Source: Candidatus Gastranaerophilales bacterium
GTDB lineage: Bacteria; Cyanobacteriota; Vampirovibrionia; Gastranaerophilales; Gastranaerophilaceae
DNA: 32,776 nt
Assembly (NCBI GenBank): GCA_944325825.1
Contig: CALVBP010000022.1
Coordinates: forward strand, 1-32,776
Direction: 5' to 3'
Position 1 is the stretch's first letter. Each line of letters begins with the position of its first letter. Position numbers and translations under genes: made by a program. A model generated the notes under the pieces. It was not told the origin of the DNA, searched no databases, and was given only the letters and a program-made list of their open reading frames with translations. Shown here in pieces: positions 15,519-24,354 of the stretch.

Positions 15519-16207
15519 GATTTGATGTATTAACACTGTTTCCGGAGCTTATTGAATCTCATATGGATTTTAGTATAATGAAACGTGCTTCTGATGGCGG
15601 GGTGATTGATGTTCACACAATTAATCCCCGGGATTATTCTCACGATAAACATAAGAAAGTAGACGATACCCCTTATGGAGGCGGAGCTGGTATGGTATTA
15701 GCTCCTCAACCTTATGTAGAAGCCTACGAAGATGTTGAAAAACTTGAGAATTCAATCACTCTTATGATGACTCCACAGGGTGAACCTTTTACGGATAGTA
15801 TTTCTAACGAACTCGCCGGGTATGAACAAATAATAATCCTTTGCGGACACTATGAAGGTTTTGATGAAAGAATTCGGGATATAATTAAGCCGAGGGAGAT
15901 ATCAATCGGAGATTTTGTCTTGACAGGCGGAGAACTTCCGGCTCTTTGCGTAATAGATAGTGTTTCAAGAAAAATTGAAGGAACTCTTGGGAAAATAGAA
16001 TCTGCCCATGATGACAGCTTTTCTGACGGACTTTTAGAATATCCTCAATATACAAAACCCAGAGAATACAGAGGGTTAAAGGTTCCGGAGGTTTTATTAA
16101 ACGGTAATCATAAATTAATTGAAGAATACAGATTAGCACAAAAAATTGAAAGAACGAAAAAGAAACGTCCTGACTTGTGGGTAAAATACCAAAAGGAAAA
16201 TTTTTAG
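15515..16207 (+). CDS. trmD: tRNA (guanine37-N1)-methyltransferase
   Basis: SAM-dependent enzyme making m1G37, which prevents +1 frameshifting. SPOUT trefoil-knot signatures: DDTPYGGGAGMV, LCGHYEGFDERI, ISIGDFVLTGGELPAL and LLEYPQYTKPREYRG, followed by VLLNGNH. At 230 aa it has the standard length. It is coupled to rimM by an ATGA overlap. Its TAG shares bases with the stop of the convergent uridine-kinase-like gene, and there is no terminator between them. The 16S processing and tRNA modification pairing is conserved widely. Confidence 0.96.
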   Translation: MRFDVLTLFPELIESHMDFSIMKRASDGGVIDVHTINPRDYSHDKHKKVDDTPYGGGAGMVLAPQPYVEAYEDVEKLENSITLMMTPQGEPFTDSISNELAGYEQIIILCGHYEGFDERIRDIIKPREISIGDFVLTGGELPALCVIDSVSRKIEGTLGKIESAHDDSFSDGLLEYPQYTKPREYRGLKVPEVLLNGNHKLIEEYRLAQKIERTKKKRPDLWVKYQKENF

Positions 16208-17058
16208 AAATATATTTCCTGAATAATACCTATAATTTTATTTAAGAAGTTTTTGTATTTGATTCTGTCAGCATACCCTGATAAAACGATATCCGCATGT
16301 GCCTTGCAGGGTCTTATATGCACTTCGGCTTTTTTGTTCGCGTTTTCGTAGATGAAATCTGCAGAATCTCCTAAATCACGCTCTGCTGCTCTTATATAGA
16401 ATCGCTCTCTTTTAATATCTTCCGGAATGTCAACATAGATTTTAAAGTTGAATGCATCTTTTACTTTTGGAGTCAGAGTAAATAATCCTTCCGAAATTAT
16501 AACCTTGGATGGTTTTGCAAGTGTGTGGTTGTCATAACGTATTGCTGTTCCGCTCATATCATATTTAGGGAGATAAGTCTGTTTCCCTGCAAGCAATTCT
16601 TTTATATGTTTGCTCATAAGTTCAAGTTCAAGAGCTTCCGGACTGTCTAAGTCATAGTGTTTTGCAAACTCCGAAAAACTTCCGGCAGCTTTAACCATTT
16701 CTGAACGGTCATAATAATAATCATCTGTATTAACCCGGGTTATGACATCTTCTATTCCGAATTCTGCGGCAAAAGATTCAATAGTATCAATTAAATCCAT
16801 TGTAATTGTGGATTTCCCGCTGGCGGTTTCACCCGCTATGCCGATAGAGGCGGGCATTTGAATCTTACCGGAAATATATGCAGCAATCTTTTTAATTACA
16901 AATGGATTATAGGCCAATAAAACAGATTCCGGTGTATGAAGCTCTTTTTCAAAGATTCTGTTTAAATAAAGCTCAATCTCATCACATTTTGATGAAGGTT
17001 TTGTTATGTATTGTGATTTAGTTGATATATTTGATTTGTTAATTATATTCTGAAGCAT
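16204..17058 (-). CDS. uridine kinase-like (PRK/URK family) P-loop kinase
   Basis: 284 aa. The phosphoribulokinase/uridine kinase fold is shown by Walker A GIAGETASGKST, the NTDDYYYDR acceptor-loop Asp residues, LPKYDMSGTAIRYDN and PSKVIISEGLFTL. About 70 extra N-terminal residues precede the P-loop, longer than standard Udk (about 210 aa), so the substrate may not be uridine. A final IKYKNFLNKIIGIIQ helix closes the protein. It is convergent with trmD, overlapping by 4 bp. An AAGGAAAA site lies farther than usual (about 15 nt) from the ATG. Confidence 0.8.
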   Translation of the reverse strand: MLQNIINKSNISTKSQYITKPSSKCDEIELYLNRIFEKELHTPESVLLAYNPFVIKKIAAYISGKIQMPASIGIAGETASGKSTITMDLIDTIESFAAEFGIEDVITRVNTDDYYYDRSEMVKAAGSFSEFAKHYDLDSPEALELELMSKHIKELLAGKQTYLPKYDMSGTAIRYDNHTLAKPSKVIISEGLFTLTPKVKDAFNFKIYVDIPEDIKRERFYIRAAERDLGDSADFIYENANKKAEVHIRPCKAHADIVLSGYADRIKYKNFLNKIIGIIQEIYF

Positions 17059-17087
17059 AAAAACTATTCTCAGTTTTCCTTTGTTTT

Positions 17088-17093
17088 ATTATA
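17088..17093 (-). promoter_or_regulatory. candidate -10 of the uridine-kinase-like gene
   Basis: TATAAT on the minus strand, about 30 nt before the ATG. No good -35 at 17 bp; the upstream DNA is a run of A and T. The rest of 17094-17242 shows an A9-G-T8 tract and nothing else recognisable. Confidence 0.35.
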
Positions 17094-17242
17094 CACTATT
17101 CAACACAAAAAAAAAGTTTTTTTTGCGGGGGTAAGTGTAATCTTTACAATTGGAAATAATTATTCAAAAGAACGGCGGAGATTACGAAAAACAAAGAGTT
17201 AAACGAAATATAAATAATTTTTTACAATTATCCCAACTGCTT

Positions 17243-18028
17243 CTACAGTATTTTTCTGAGATTTTCTACCATTCTTGCCGCTGTCGGAACCCGTTTAGGA
17301 ACTTCGCCAACAGCCAGAGTTTTTACATCCGCTTCAAAACCATCAGGAAGAAATCTGCAATTTTTTAGTGCAAACGTTACAAGCTTTTTTTCTCCCGGGT
17401 TAAGCAGGCGATTTTTAGCAAAAATAGTGTCAAAATAACTGGCAAGAAAAGCTGCACATCTGTGATTTACGCTGACAAAATCATTCCTTTCCACTGCAGA
17501 GGCGAGCTGGTCATAGAAAGAAAACATTGCATCTTTAAGATAATTGAAGTTTTTTTTAATTATATTCTCTGCAAGCTTTTCGGGATATGGAGTGCTAATT
17601 CTGTCCTGCATTTTTTTAAGCCATCCGTTTTTATCATAAAGGATTTCTGTTTTTTTAATATTATCTATAAAGCAGGTCGTATAACCTAAAGAGGCATGAC
17701 ACTCTTCCCAGACCCATTTTATATTATTTTCTATAAAATCAGGATGTCTGTACATTATATCAATAGGCTTGCCTGTTTCTTTCAGGTAAAAAACATCACC
17801 GGTTTCAAAGTTATGGTTATCTATTTCCATTGTATCGGCATATTTTTGAGTAATTTTTCTTCGCTTTTCAACGGGCGGTTCAGATTTTCCGTAAATATAA
17901 ATGTCGTAATCAGACGTACTATCAGCAGAATTAGCGGTTGAAGAGCCGCTAAGCCCTATAGATTCTATTTCTTTTAAAGACTTGTAATCCCTTACCATCT
18001 CCAATAATATGCCATAATTGTTAACCAT
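17243..18028 (-). CDS. nucleotidyltransferase-domain protein (DUF4037-like)
   Basis: 261 aa. The N-terminus carries the minimal nucleotidyltransferase motif GLSGSSTANSADSTSDYDIYIY (GS followed by DxD), with the third carboxylate likely in KPIDIMYR. The C-terminal half is helical with conserved aromatic residues, like the DUF4037 region of stand-alone nucleotidyltransferases. Substrate unknown; relatives modify antibiotics, RNA or proteins. There is no membrane segment. The start is fixed by AGGGGG about 8 nt upstream. It is divergent from polA over 70 bp. Confidence 0.75.
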   Translation of the reverse strand: MVNNYGILLEMVRDYKSLKEIESIGLSGSSTANSADSTSDYDIYIYGKSEPPVEKRRKITQKYADTMEIDNHNFETGDVFYLKETGKPIDIMYRHPDFIENNIKWVWEECHASLGYTTCFIDNIKKTEILYDKNGWLKKMQDRISTPYPEKLAENIIKKNFNYLKDAMFSFYDQLASAVERNDFVSVNHRCAAFLASYFDTIFAKNRLLNPGEKKLVTFALKNCRFLPDGFEADVKTLAVGEVPKRVPTAARMVENLRKIL

Positions 18029-18069
18029 ATATTATCCCCCTGGAATTTTATTGTAGCACGAATTTATGA

Positions 18070-18075
18070 TATAAT
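18070..18075 (+). promoter_or_regulatory. candidate -10 of polA
   Basis: TATAAT at 18070-18075 with a weak TTTATT 17 bp upstream. It lies 23 nt before the polA ATG, leaving room for the GGGAG ribosome site. Confidence 0.45.
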
Positions 18076-18098
18076 AATCAAATAAACGGGAGTATAAA

Positions 18099-20786
18099 AT
18101 GTCGGATAAAAAGACTTTGGTATTAATTGACGGACATGCGCTTGCTTATCGTCAGTATTTTGCACTTGAAAGAACTGCGATGAAAAATTCTGAAAATCAG
18201 CCGACCTGGGCGGTGTATGGCTTTTTTAAAGCAGTGTTTGACATGCTTTCTAAGATAAAACCCGATTTTATCGCAGTAGCTTTTGATGTAGGCAGGCATA
18301 CTTTCAGAGTAGATAAGTTTGAAGATTATAAGGCAAACCGCGAAGCTATGCCGGATACTCTAAGGTGCCAAATATCCACAATTGTAGAAGGTTTAGAAGC
18401 TTTTGATATTCCTATTTATACAAAAGAAGGCTTTGAGGCGGATGATATTATCGGAACCATTTCGAGAATTGCATCCGAAAGCGGAAATAAAACCCTTATT
18501 CTTACGGGAGATCAGGACAGTTTTCAGCTTATTGATAAAAGCGGACTTGTAAAAGTACTTATTCCGTCTAAAGGAGAGCTTGTTGAATACGATTGGGAAA
18601 AAGTTTATGAAAAATTGGGAGTTTATCCAAATCAAGTTACGGATTATAAAGGTTTAAGGGGTGATACTTCGGATAATATTCCCGGAATAAGAGGTATCGG
18701 GGAAAAAACTGCTCAAAAACTTTTAAGCAGATATCCGCATCTGGAAGAGCTTCTTGCAGATTGCGATAATATTCCGGAAAAGGCAGTAAAAGAAAAAATT
18801 TGTACCCAGAAAGAAATAGCAATTTTATCAAAAGAGCTGGCTACTATTATAAGAAATGTAGATATAAATTTCGATATTAATACAGCAAGTGTTACATTGC
18901 CAACGATGGCTAAAGTGTCTGCTTTTTTAAGAAAAATGCAGTTCTATACTTTTATAAAAAATATTGATAAAATACTGTCATCTTTTAATTCTGAGGCTGT
19001 ATCAACAGGTGAAAATTTAAGTCTTTTTGCGCCTCAAAAGCCTATAAGCGGAAATTCTGTTCAGCAAAATATTTTTACTCAGGCAATCAAAGAAACTGTT
19101 CAAGATAGTGATTTGGAATATGAAATTGTAAATGAACAACTATTTAATTCTGCTCAAGAAGATATTAAGAGAGCAAAAAGAATAGGGATTAGATATTATT
19201 CAAAGGACGGAATTATTGAGAGTATTGCTATAGCTTCAGAAAAAAATTATTTCTTTTCTAAAGAACATATTGAGAAATTAAAACCGGTTATTGAAGATAA
19301 GAATATTAAAAAAGTAACTTACGACGCAAAATCAGAGTATCACATATTGTTAAACAATGGTTTTTCTCCGAAAGGACTTGAATATGATGTGCTTCTTGCA
19401 AGTTATGTGAAAGACCCCAATAGAAAACATACGATTGAGGCTCAGGCTCTGGATTTTTTAAATCATATACTTTCACAACCGGATGAAGGAGAAAAGTTCT
19501 GCTGCGACGAGGCTTATACTGTCTTAAAATTGTATGATTACTGGATAAATAATCTGGATGAAAAAGAAAAAAAACTTGTATCCGATATAGAGCTTCCGCT
19601 TACTGTAGTTCTTGCAAAAATGGAGCACACGGGGGTTGCTATTGATGTTGAATACTTAAAAGAATTGTCTTCTTTTATGACCGAAAAACTTGCAGAACTT
19701 GAAGATATAATTTATCAACTTGCGGGGGAACCTTTTAATATTAATTCTCCAAAACAAGTAGCAGAAGTACTTTTTGATAAACTGGAGCTAAAATCAAAAA
19801 AGAAAAAATCACGCTCAACCAGTGCTGATGTATTAGAGGAGCTGGCTTCCGAATATGAAATTTGTGATTATATACTTCAGCACAGAAAATTTTCAAAGCT
19901 TAAATCCACTTATACAGATGCTTTGCCTGCTCTTATCAGCAAGCGTGACGGAAGAATTCATACAACTTATAACCAGGCACTTACCGTTACAGGACGATTA
20001 TCTTCTTCCAATCCAAACCTGCAAAATATTCCTATAAGAACGGAGGAAGGAAATAAGATTCGTGCTGCGTTCTGTGCAAAAGACAAAGAAAATTATCTTA
20101 TTTTATCAGCCGATTATTCTCAGATAGAATTGAGATTGTTGGCGCATGTCTCGGGAGACGAAAACTTAATTCATGCCTTTACCTCCGGGGAGGATGTACA
20201 TACTATGACAGCTTCCAAAGTATTTGGTGTTCCTTTAAATGAAGTAACAAAAGAAATGAGAAGGAAAGCAAAAGCGGTCAATTTCGGAATAGTATATGGA
20301 CAGTCAAAATACGGTCTTGCCAAAAATATAGGAATTTCTAATGATGAAGCACAGCAATTTATAGATAAATATTTTGAACACTATCCGGGTGTTAAGGATT
20401 ATATGAACTATGAAAAAGATTTTGTAAATAAACACGGATATGTGGAAACTATTTTTGGAAGAAAACGGTATTTGGCATCAGAACTTCAGAGTCCAAATTT
20501 TCAAATAAGAGAGTTTGCGCAAAGAGCTGCTATTAACCAGCCTCTTCAAGGAACGGCGGCAGATTTAATAAAAATGGCCATGATAGAAGTTGAGCGCCGT
20601 TTGGAAGAGAAAAATTTGAAAACTAAGATGATAATGCAGGTTCATGATGAACTTGTATTTGAAGTAGCAAAAGAAGAACTTGAAGAAGTTAAGACTATTG
20701 TAAAAGATTCAATGGAATTAAACCAGCCTCTTAAAGTTCCTTTGGTTCTTGATTTTAACAGTGGAGAGTCCTGGAAAGAAAATTAA
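18099..20786 (+). CDS. polA: DNA polymerase I
   Basis: Repair and Okazaki-fragment polymerase, 895 aa. The 5' nuclease domain (residues 1-290) has VLIDGHALAYR, EADDIIGT, LTGDQDSFQL and GDTSDNIPGIRGIGEKTA. The middle 3'-5' exonuclease region keeps the fold but has lost catalytic acidic residues: IGIRYYSKD stands where DxE is expected, and TYDAKSEYHIL replaces the second Asp motif. Proofreading is therefore probably absent, as in Bacillus and Thermus Pol I. The polymerase domain is complete: DYSQIELRLLAH, RRKAKAVNFGIVYGQS and VHDELVFEV. GGGAG precedes the ATG. Confidence 0.97.
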   Translation: MSDKKTLVLIDGHALAYRQYFALERTAMKNSENQPTWAVYGFFKAVFDMLSKIKPDFIAVAFDVGRHTFRVDKFEDYKANREAMPDTLRCQISTIVEGLEAFDIPIYTKEGFEADDIIGTISRIASESGNKTLILTGDQDSFQLIDKSGLVKVLIPSKGELVEYDWEKVYEKLGVYPNQVTDYKGLRGDTSDNIPGIRGIGEKTAQKLLSRYPHLEELLADCDNIPEKAVKEKICTQKEIAILSKELATIIRNVDINFDINTASVTLPTMAKVSAFLRKMQFYTFIKNIDKILSSFNSEAVSTGENLSLFAPQKPISGNSVQQNIFTQAIKETVQDSDLEYEIVNEQLFNSAQEDIKRAKRIGIRYYSKDGIIESIAIASEKNYFFSKEHIEKLKPVIEDKNIKKVTYDAKSEYHILLNNGFSPKGLEYDVLLASYVKDPNRKHTIEAQALDFLNHILSQPDEGEKFCCDEAYTVLKLYDYWINNLDEKEKKLVSDIELPLTVVLAKMEHTGVAIDVEYLKELSSFMTEKLAELEDIIYQLAGEPFNINSPKQVAEVLFDKLELKSKKKKSRSTSADVLEELASEYEICDYILQHRKFSKLKSTYTDALPALISKRDGRIHTTYNQALTVTGRLSSSNPNLQNIPIRTEEGNKIRAAFCAKDKENYLILSADYSQIELRLLAHVSGDENLIHAFTSGEDVHTMTASKVFGVPLNEVTKEMRRKAKAVNFGIVYGQSKYGLAKNIGISNDEAQQFIDKYFEHYPGVKDYMNYEKDFVNKHGYVETIFGRKRYLASELQSPNFQIREFAQRAAINQPLQGTAADLIKMAMIEVERRLEEKNLKTKMIMQVHDELVFEVAKEELEEVKTIVKDSMELNQPLKVPLVLDFNSGESWKEN

Positions 20787-20876
20787 AACTTTGTAACAGT
20801 TTTGTAATAAACTATCAATTATTCTGAAAATAAATACTTAATATTATTGTGTGTACTAGAAGAAAGAAGGTTGTTT

Positions 20877-21116
20877 ATGACACAGATTAATCCGGCATTT
20901 AAAGGAAGTTACACGGTATCTATCCAAGAATTAAAGAAACAGGACCCGAAAGCTCTTGAGCAATACGGATACGATACTGCCAAAATTGTAATGGATGGCG
21001 GTAATATAGCACAAACAAACGACGGAGTAAAAGTAACTGTTCCGTTTGAAAAAGAACAAGCTTATGAAGCTTTGCTTGCAAAATATAATATTCAAGCTCA
21101 AAAATCTTCTAATTAG
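20877..21116 (+). CDS. small protein of unknown function (79 aa)
   Basis: Not recognised. It begins MTQINPAFKGSYTVSIQELKK, is soluble and charged, and has no cysteine, signal peptide or membrane segment. The strand-helix pattern (VKVTVPFEKEQAYEALLAKY) suggests a small folded domain. The ATG at 20877 is supported by AGAAAGAAGG ending 6 nt before it; the in-frame TTG farther upstream has no such support. It lies 90 bp after polA with no hairpin between, so cotranscription is possible. Its TAG shares bases with the stop of the convergent TPR gene. Confidence 0.7.
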   Translation: MTQINPAFKGSYTVSIQELKKQDPKALEQYGYDTAKIVMDGGNIAQTNDGVKVTVPFEKEQAYEALLAKYNIQAQKSSN

Positions 21117-21868
21117 CTTGCTTTGAATATTCTCATAAGGCTGTTGTATTCTTCCATATTGTTTTCTTTTCGGTAGAGTTCAGCAGCTTTTCTGAAATAT
21201 TCTAACGCTTTATCATTATTCCCCATAACTTCATATGCTATTGCAAGATATTTATATGCTTCTCCGGACTCGTGTCCTGCCTTAAAATAGCTCTCATAGT
21301 CGGCTATTGCTTTTTCGGGGTTTGAATTTGCGAGGTACGCATAAGCTCGGTCTTTATAATAAATAGAATTTTTTTTGTCTTTAAGTGCAATTGTATAATC
21401 TTCAATTGCTGCATTATAATTCTTTAAAAGCAATTCAAAAGATGCCCTGTTTAAGGCTCCGATTACATCATTCGGTGCAATTTCTTTCAAATCAAGCAGT
21501 ATTTCAAGCCCCTTATCGATTTCTCCGGTTTTCATATACACGGTAGCTAAGCCGTTATACGGTGCTGTTGATTTCGGGTTAATATTAATAGACTTTTGAT
21601 AATCCAGGGCAGCTTCATTAAATTTCCCCAATTCCATTAATATATTTCCACGGTTATTATACAGATTGGCATCCTTCGGATTTTCCGCAACACATGCATT
21701 GAGCAGATTCAAGGCTTTCTTATAATCCTTATTATTAATATATTCCATGGTTGACTGCCTTAACGTCTGCATATTACATTTTGCCGGCTCGGCATAACTG
21801 TTAAGCTGAATAACTCCAAGTGCTGCGATTATTAAAGCAATGCTGATACATGTAATTTTTTTATTCAT
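21113..21868 (-). CDS. exported TPR-repeat protein
   Basis: 251 aa. An N-terminal signal sequence (MNKKITCISIALIIAALGVI, cleavage likely after SYA) is followed by about five tetratricopeptide repeats, seen as recurrent YNNRGNILMELGKFNEAALDYQ, NPKSTAPYNGLATVYMKTG, YKDRAYAYLANSNPEKAIADYE and YKYLAIAYEVMGNNDKALEYF. TPR arrays are protein-protein scaffolds. It follows the MacB-like permease gene by 17 bp in the same operon, so it may be a periplasmic partner (inference). A GAGAGAGG site precedes the ATG. Confidence 0.85.
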   Translation of the reverse strand: MNKKITCISIALIIAALGVIQLNSYAEPAKCNMQTLRQSTMEYINNKDYKKALNLLNACVAENPKDANLYNNRGNILMELGKFNEAALDYQKSININPKSTAPYNGLATVYMKTGEIDKGLEILLDLKEIAPNDVIGALNRASFELLLKNYNAAIEDYTIALKDKKNSIYYKDRAYAYLANSNPEKAIADYESYFKAGHESGEAYKYLAIAYEVMGNNDKALEYFRKAAELYRKENNMEEYNSLMRIFKAS

Positions 21869-21885
21869 AAAAACCTCTCTCTGTC

Positions 21886-23115
21886 TTATTCATATCTTAG
21901 CGCATCAATCGGATTTAGTAAAGAAGCTTTATATGCCGGATAATATCCAAACCCTACTCCGACAAGTCCCGAAAAACCAAGAGATAATATTATTGAAAAA
22001 ATAGAAATTGAAATAGTCATTGTTGGTGCAAAAACAGTGATTAGGTTAGCTCCGATTATTCCAGTTGCAACACCTATAAGTCCGCCTATCATTGAAAGCA
22101 AGAATGACTCAATAAGAAACTGCCAGCGGATATCTTCAACCTGAGCTCCTATTGCCATTCTTATACCAATTTCTTTTGTCCTTTCCGTTACTGATACGAG
22201 CATGATATTCATAATACCGATTCCGCCGACCAGTAAAGATACCGAAGCAATTGATGCTAATAGAATTGCAAATGTTTGAACCGTAGATTTCATTTTTTCC
22301 TGAAATTCTGCGGAATTCCTGATTTCAAAATCGTTTTCCTGATTTTTACCGATATTATGTCTTGTTATCAGAATTTCTGTTATGTCTTCAATTGTTTCAT
22401 TGAGGCTGTCTGAGTCATATCCTTTAACCAAAATCATGTTAACGGTTCCGGGAAAATCTGTCCCGAATACTTTTTTTTGAGCCGTTGTTATCGGAATCAT
22501 AATTAAATCATCCTGATCAAAGGGTCCTGATTGCCCTTTACTTTTTAATGTACCAATTACTTTAAAAGGAATATTCCCGACTCGTATTTGCTTGTTTATC
22601 GGGTCAACATCTCCAAAAAGCTCTGTTGCAACTGTTGAACCAATCAGGGTTACTTTAGCGCTGTTTTGTAAATCTTCAGGTATAAACTTTCTTCCTGATT
22701 CTATTTCATAATTTTTTATATATAAGTAAGCAGGTTCAACCCCGTAAACTGTTGTAGACCAGTTTTGGTTGCCGTAAGTAAGCTGCTGAGTTTCTGAAGA
22801 CGCGGTAGAGATTGCTTCAACCCCTCGAGCCATCTTTTTTATTGCAAGAGCATCTTTAGAGGTCAAAGACGGTTTTGTTCCCATACCCATATGAACGCCG
22901 CCTGATTTTGCCGAGGCCGACCTAATTGTCAGGATATTTGTGCCCATTGATTCCATATTTTTGGTAACCTGTTCGCTGGCGCCCTGACCTACTGCAAGCA
23001 TTATAATAACAGCACTTACGCCTATAATTACGCCGAGGCTTGTCAATGCGGAACGAAGTTTATTTACTCTGAGAGAGTTGATTGCCATTCTCAATGTAGA
23101 TTTAAAATCCATCAT
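21886..23115 (-). CDS. MacB/FtsX-type ABC transporter permease
   Basis: 409 aa with the MacB membrane-subunit plan. An N-terminal membrane helix (LRSALTSLGVIIGVSAVIIMLAVG) is followed by QGASEQVTKNMESMGTNIL. A large extracytoplasmic MacB core domain fills residues about 50-270. Three C-terminal helices with the FtsX signature follow (LVGGIGIMNIMLVSVTERTKEIGIRMAIGA). Such permeases act with a LolD/MacB ATPase and an adaptor to move substrates or transmit force across the envelope. No ATPase or adaptor gene lies in this window. GGAGGAGAG fixes the start at 23115 or 23112. Cotranscribed with the TPR gene downstream. Confidence 0.9.
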   Translation of the reverse strand: MMDFKSTLRMAINSLRVNKLRSALTSLGVIIGVSAVIIMLAVGQGASEQVTKNMESMGTNILTIRSASAKSGGVHMGMGTKPSLTSKDALAIKKMARGVEAISTASSETQQLTYGNQNWSTTVYGVEPAYLYIKNYEIESGRKFIPEDLQNSAKVTLIGSTVATELFGDVDPINKQIRVGNIPFKVIGTLKSKGQSGPFDQDDLIMIPITTAQKKVFGTDFPGTVNMILVKGYDSDSLNETIEDITEILITRHNIGKNQENDFEIRNSAEFQEKMKSTVQTFAILLASIASVSLLVGGIGIMNIMLVSVTERTKEIGIRMAIGAQVEDIRWQFLIESFLLSMIGGLIGVATGIIGANLITVFAPTMTISISIFSIILSLGFSGLVGVGFGYYPAYKASLLNPIDALRYE

Positions 23116-23141
23116 AAATAGCTCTCCTCCGGATTAAGCTG

Positions 23142-24248
23142 CTATTTTACTTTATTTACCCCGGAATCGTCTGCTGCAAGCAGGTTTTCACAAATATTTG
23201 TCTGCGGTACATAATCATATTCCGGCATGGCAATTTTGTTAATAATTTTTGAACGTTTCTTCCTGAAAAGCATATCAATAAACGCTTCTAGCCTTGTTAC
23301 AAATCCTGCTTCTCCCGTATGTTCATCAATAGTAAGAGATAAAAGCGGTTTGCCGGCTTCTTTAGCCTTTCTTGTTATGCGTTCAATCATAAGAGAATCA
23401 GGTCCGCAACCGAATGCATTTAATGTAATAATACCGTCAATTTTATTATCTTTAAGATAGTGCCCTGCTGTACCTGTCATTTCATATTCATTGGCCCAGT
23501 ATCTATGCTGACCGAGAGATGCAATACCTTCTTCCATCTGCTCATCAGTTAATTGGAGGGATGTAAATACTTTTACTTCCATTTTTTCGAGCTTATCAAA
23601 TATCTTCATACACGCTCTGTCATCATAAATATTATATCCGTGAGAGACCAGTGCAACATTGATGGGTGCAGTATTTGACTGGCTTTCTATAAAGACTTTT
23701 CCCTGAAGAGCATAGTTAATAGCTTTTTTATAACTCATTCCGGCTCTCATCATAACAAGAAAGTTATTATAGACTTTCCATCCTTGTTTTGAAGCTTTTT
23801 TTATAGCTTCAAAATCAGTTATCCCGAAAGGTCTGACAGCTTCTTGCAGAAAAGAATACAGCCCCTGATTTTTTGCGGACTTATCTAAAGTTGCTTCTAT
23901 TATTCTAAAATCACCTTTTACGACATTTCTAACCAAATCCGGCAGCCCTCTGATTTTAGAACAGTTATATATTTTAGGGGCAACAGACTGAAGAGATGGT
24001 ACAAAAATATTTTTAACCCCTTTTTTAATAAGATTAAGAATATGCCCGAGGTAAATTTTTATAGGCAGGCATGTTTCTGTAACAACAAGAGCAGAACCTT
24101 CTGACATAGTTTGCTTTGTAGTAGGATCAGAAAGTATAATCTTAAATCCCAGACTGCTGAAAAATCCATACCAGAATGGATAATGATTATAAAAAGACAT
24201 TCCTCTCGGAATCCCGATAACCAGTTCTTGTGTATTTTCTGCTGACAT
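23142..24248 (-). CDS. DUF2229-type protein, acyl-CoA dehydratase activase-related
   Basis: 369 aa from the ATG at 24248, chosen because AAGGAAA lies about 9 nt upstream and the conserved region IGIPRGMSFYNHYPFWYGFF starts soon after; an extra 16 in-frame residues upstream lack support. Conserved cysteines sit in TETCLPIKIYLGHI and AFGCGPDSL, and the C-terminus has LTIDEHTGEAGFVTRLEAFID. This is the DUF2229/2-hydroxyacyl-CoA dehydratase-activator-associated family, whose fused forms join an HSP70-like ATPase. No ATPase is nearby. The gene at 28526-29653 is a paralogue. It starts the operon with the permease and TPR genes. Confidence 0.82.
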   Translation of the reverse strand: MSAENTQELVIGIPRGMSFYNHYPFWYGFFSSLGFKIILSDPTTKQTMSEGSALVVTETCLPIKIYLGHILNLIKKGVKNIFVPSLQSVAPKIYNCSKIRGLPDLVRNVVKGDFRIIEATLDKSAKNQGLYSFLQEAVRPFGITDFEAIKKASKQGWKVYNNFLVMMRAGMSYKKAINYALQGKVFIESQSNTAPINVALVSHGYNIYDDRACMKIFDKLEKMEVKVFTSLQLTDEQMEEGIASLGQHRYWANEYEMTGTAGHYLKDNKIDGIITLNAFGCGPDSLMIERITRKAKEAGKPLLSLTIDEHTGEAGFVTRLEAFIDMLFRKKRSKIINKIAMPEYDYVPQTNICENLLAADDSGVNKVK

Positions 24249-24319
24249 ATGTAAATATTTCCTTAAAATTTTAACACAACCCATATAGTACCCCAAAAGA
24301 ATAATTTTGTCACGACAAA

Positions 24320-24348
24320 TTGCAAAAATGTTAAGCAGCTGTTATAAT
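24320..24348 (+). promoter_or_regulatory. promoter of ruvC (leaderless architecture)
   Basis: TTGCAA (24320-24325), 17 bp, TATAAT (24343-24348), then TGGGTT and the ATG at 24355. The predicted transcription start falls on the start codon. Confidence 0.7.
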
Positions 24349-24354
24349 TGGGTT

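Noticed and set aside
16204-18028. Toxin-antitoxin or antibiotic-resistance pair formed by the kinase-like and nucleotidyltransferase genes
   Set aside because: They are separated by 184 bp, are full length, and show no antitoxin partner.
20847-20876. TTG start for the 79-aa gene
   Set aside because: The extension encodes an unremarkable MCVLEERRLF and contains the ribosome site for the ATG at 20877.
24307-24354. N-terminal extension of RuvC
   Set aside because: The 48 bp contain the ruvC promoter, and RuvC proteins start within a few residues of the first catalytic Asp.
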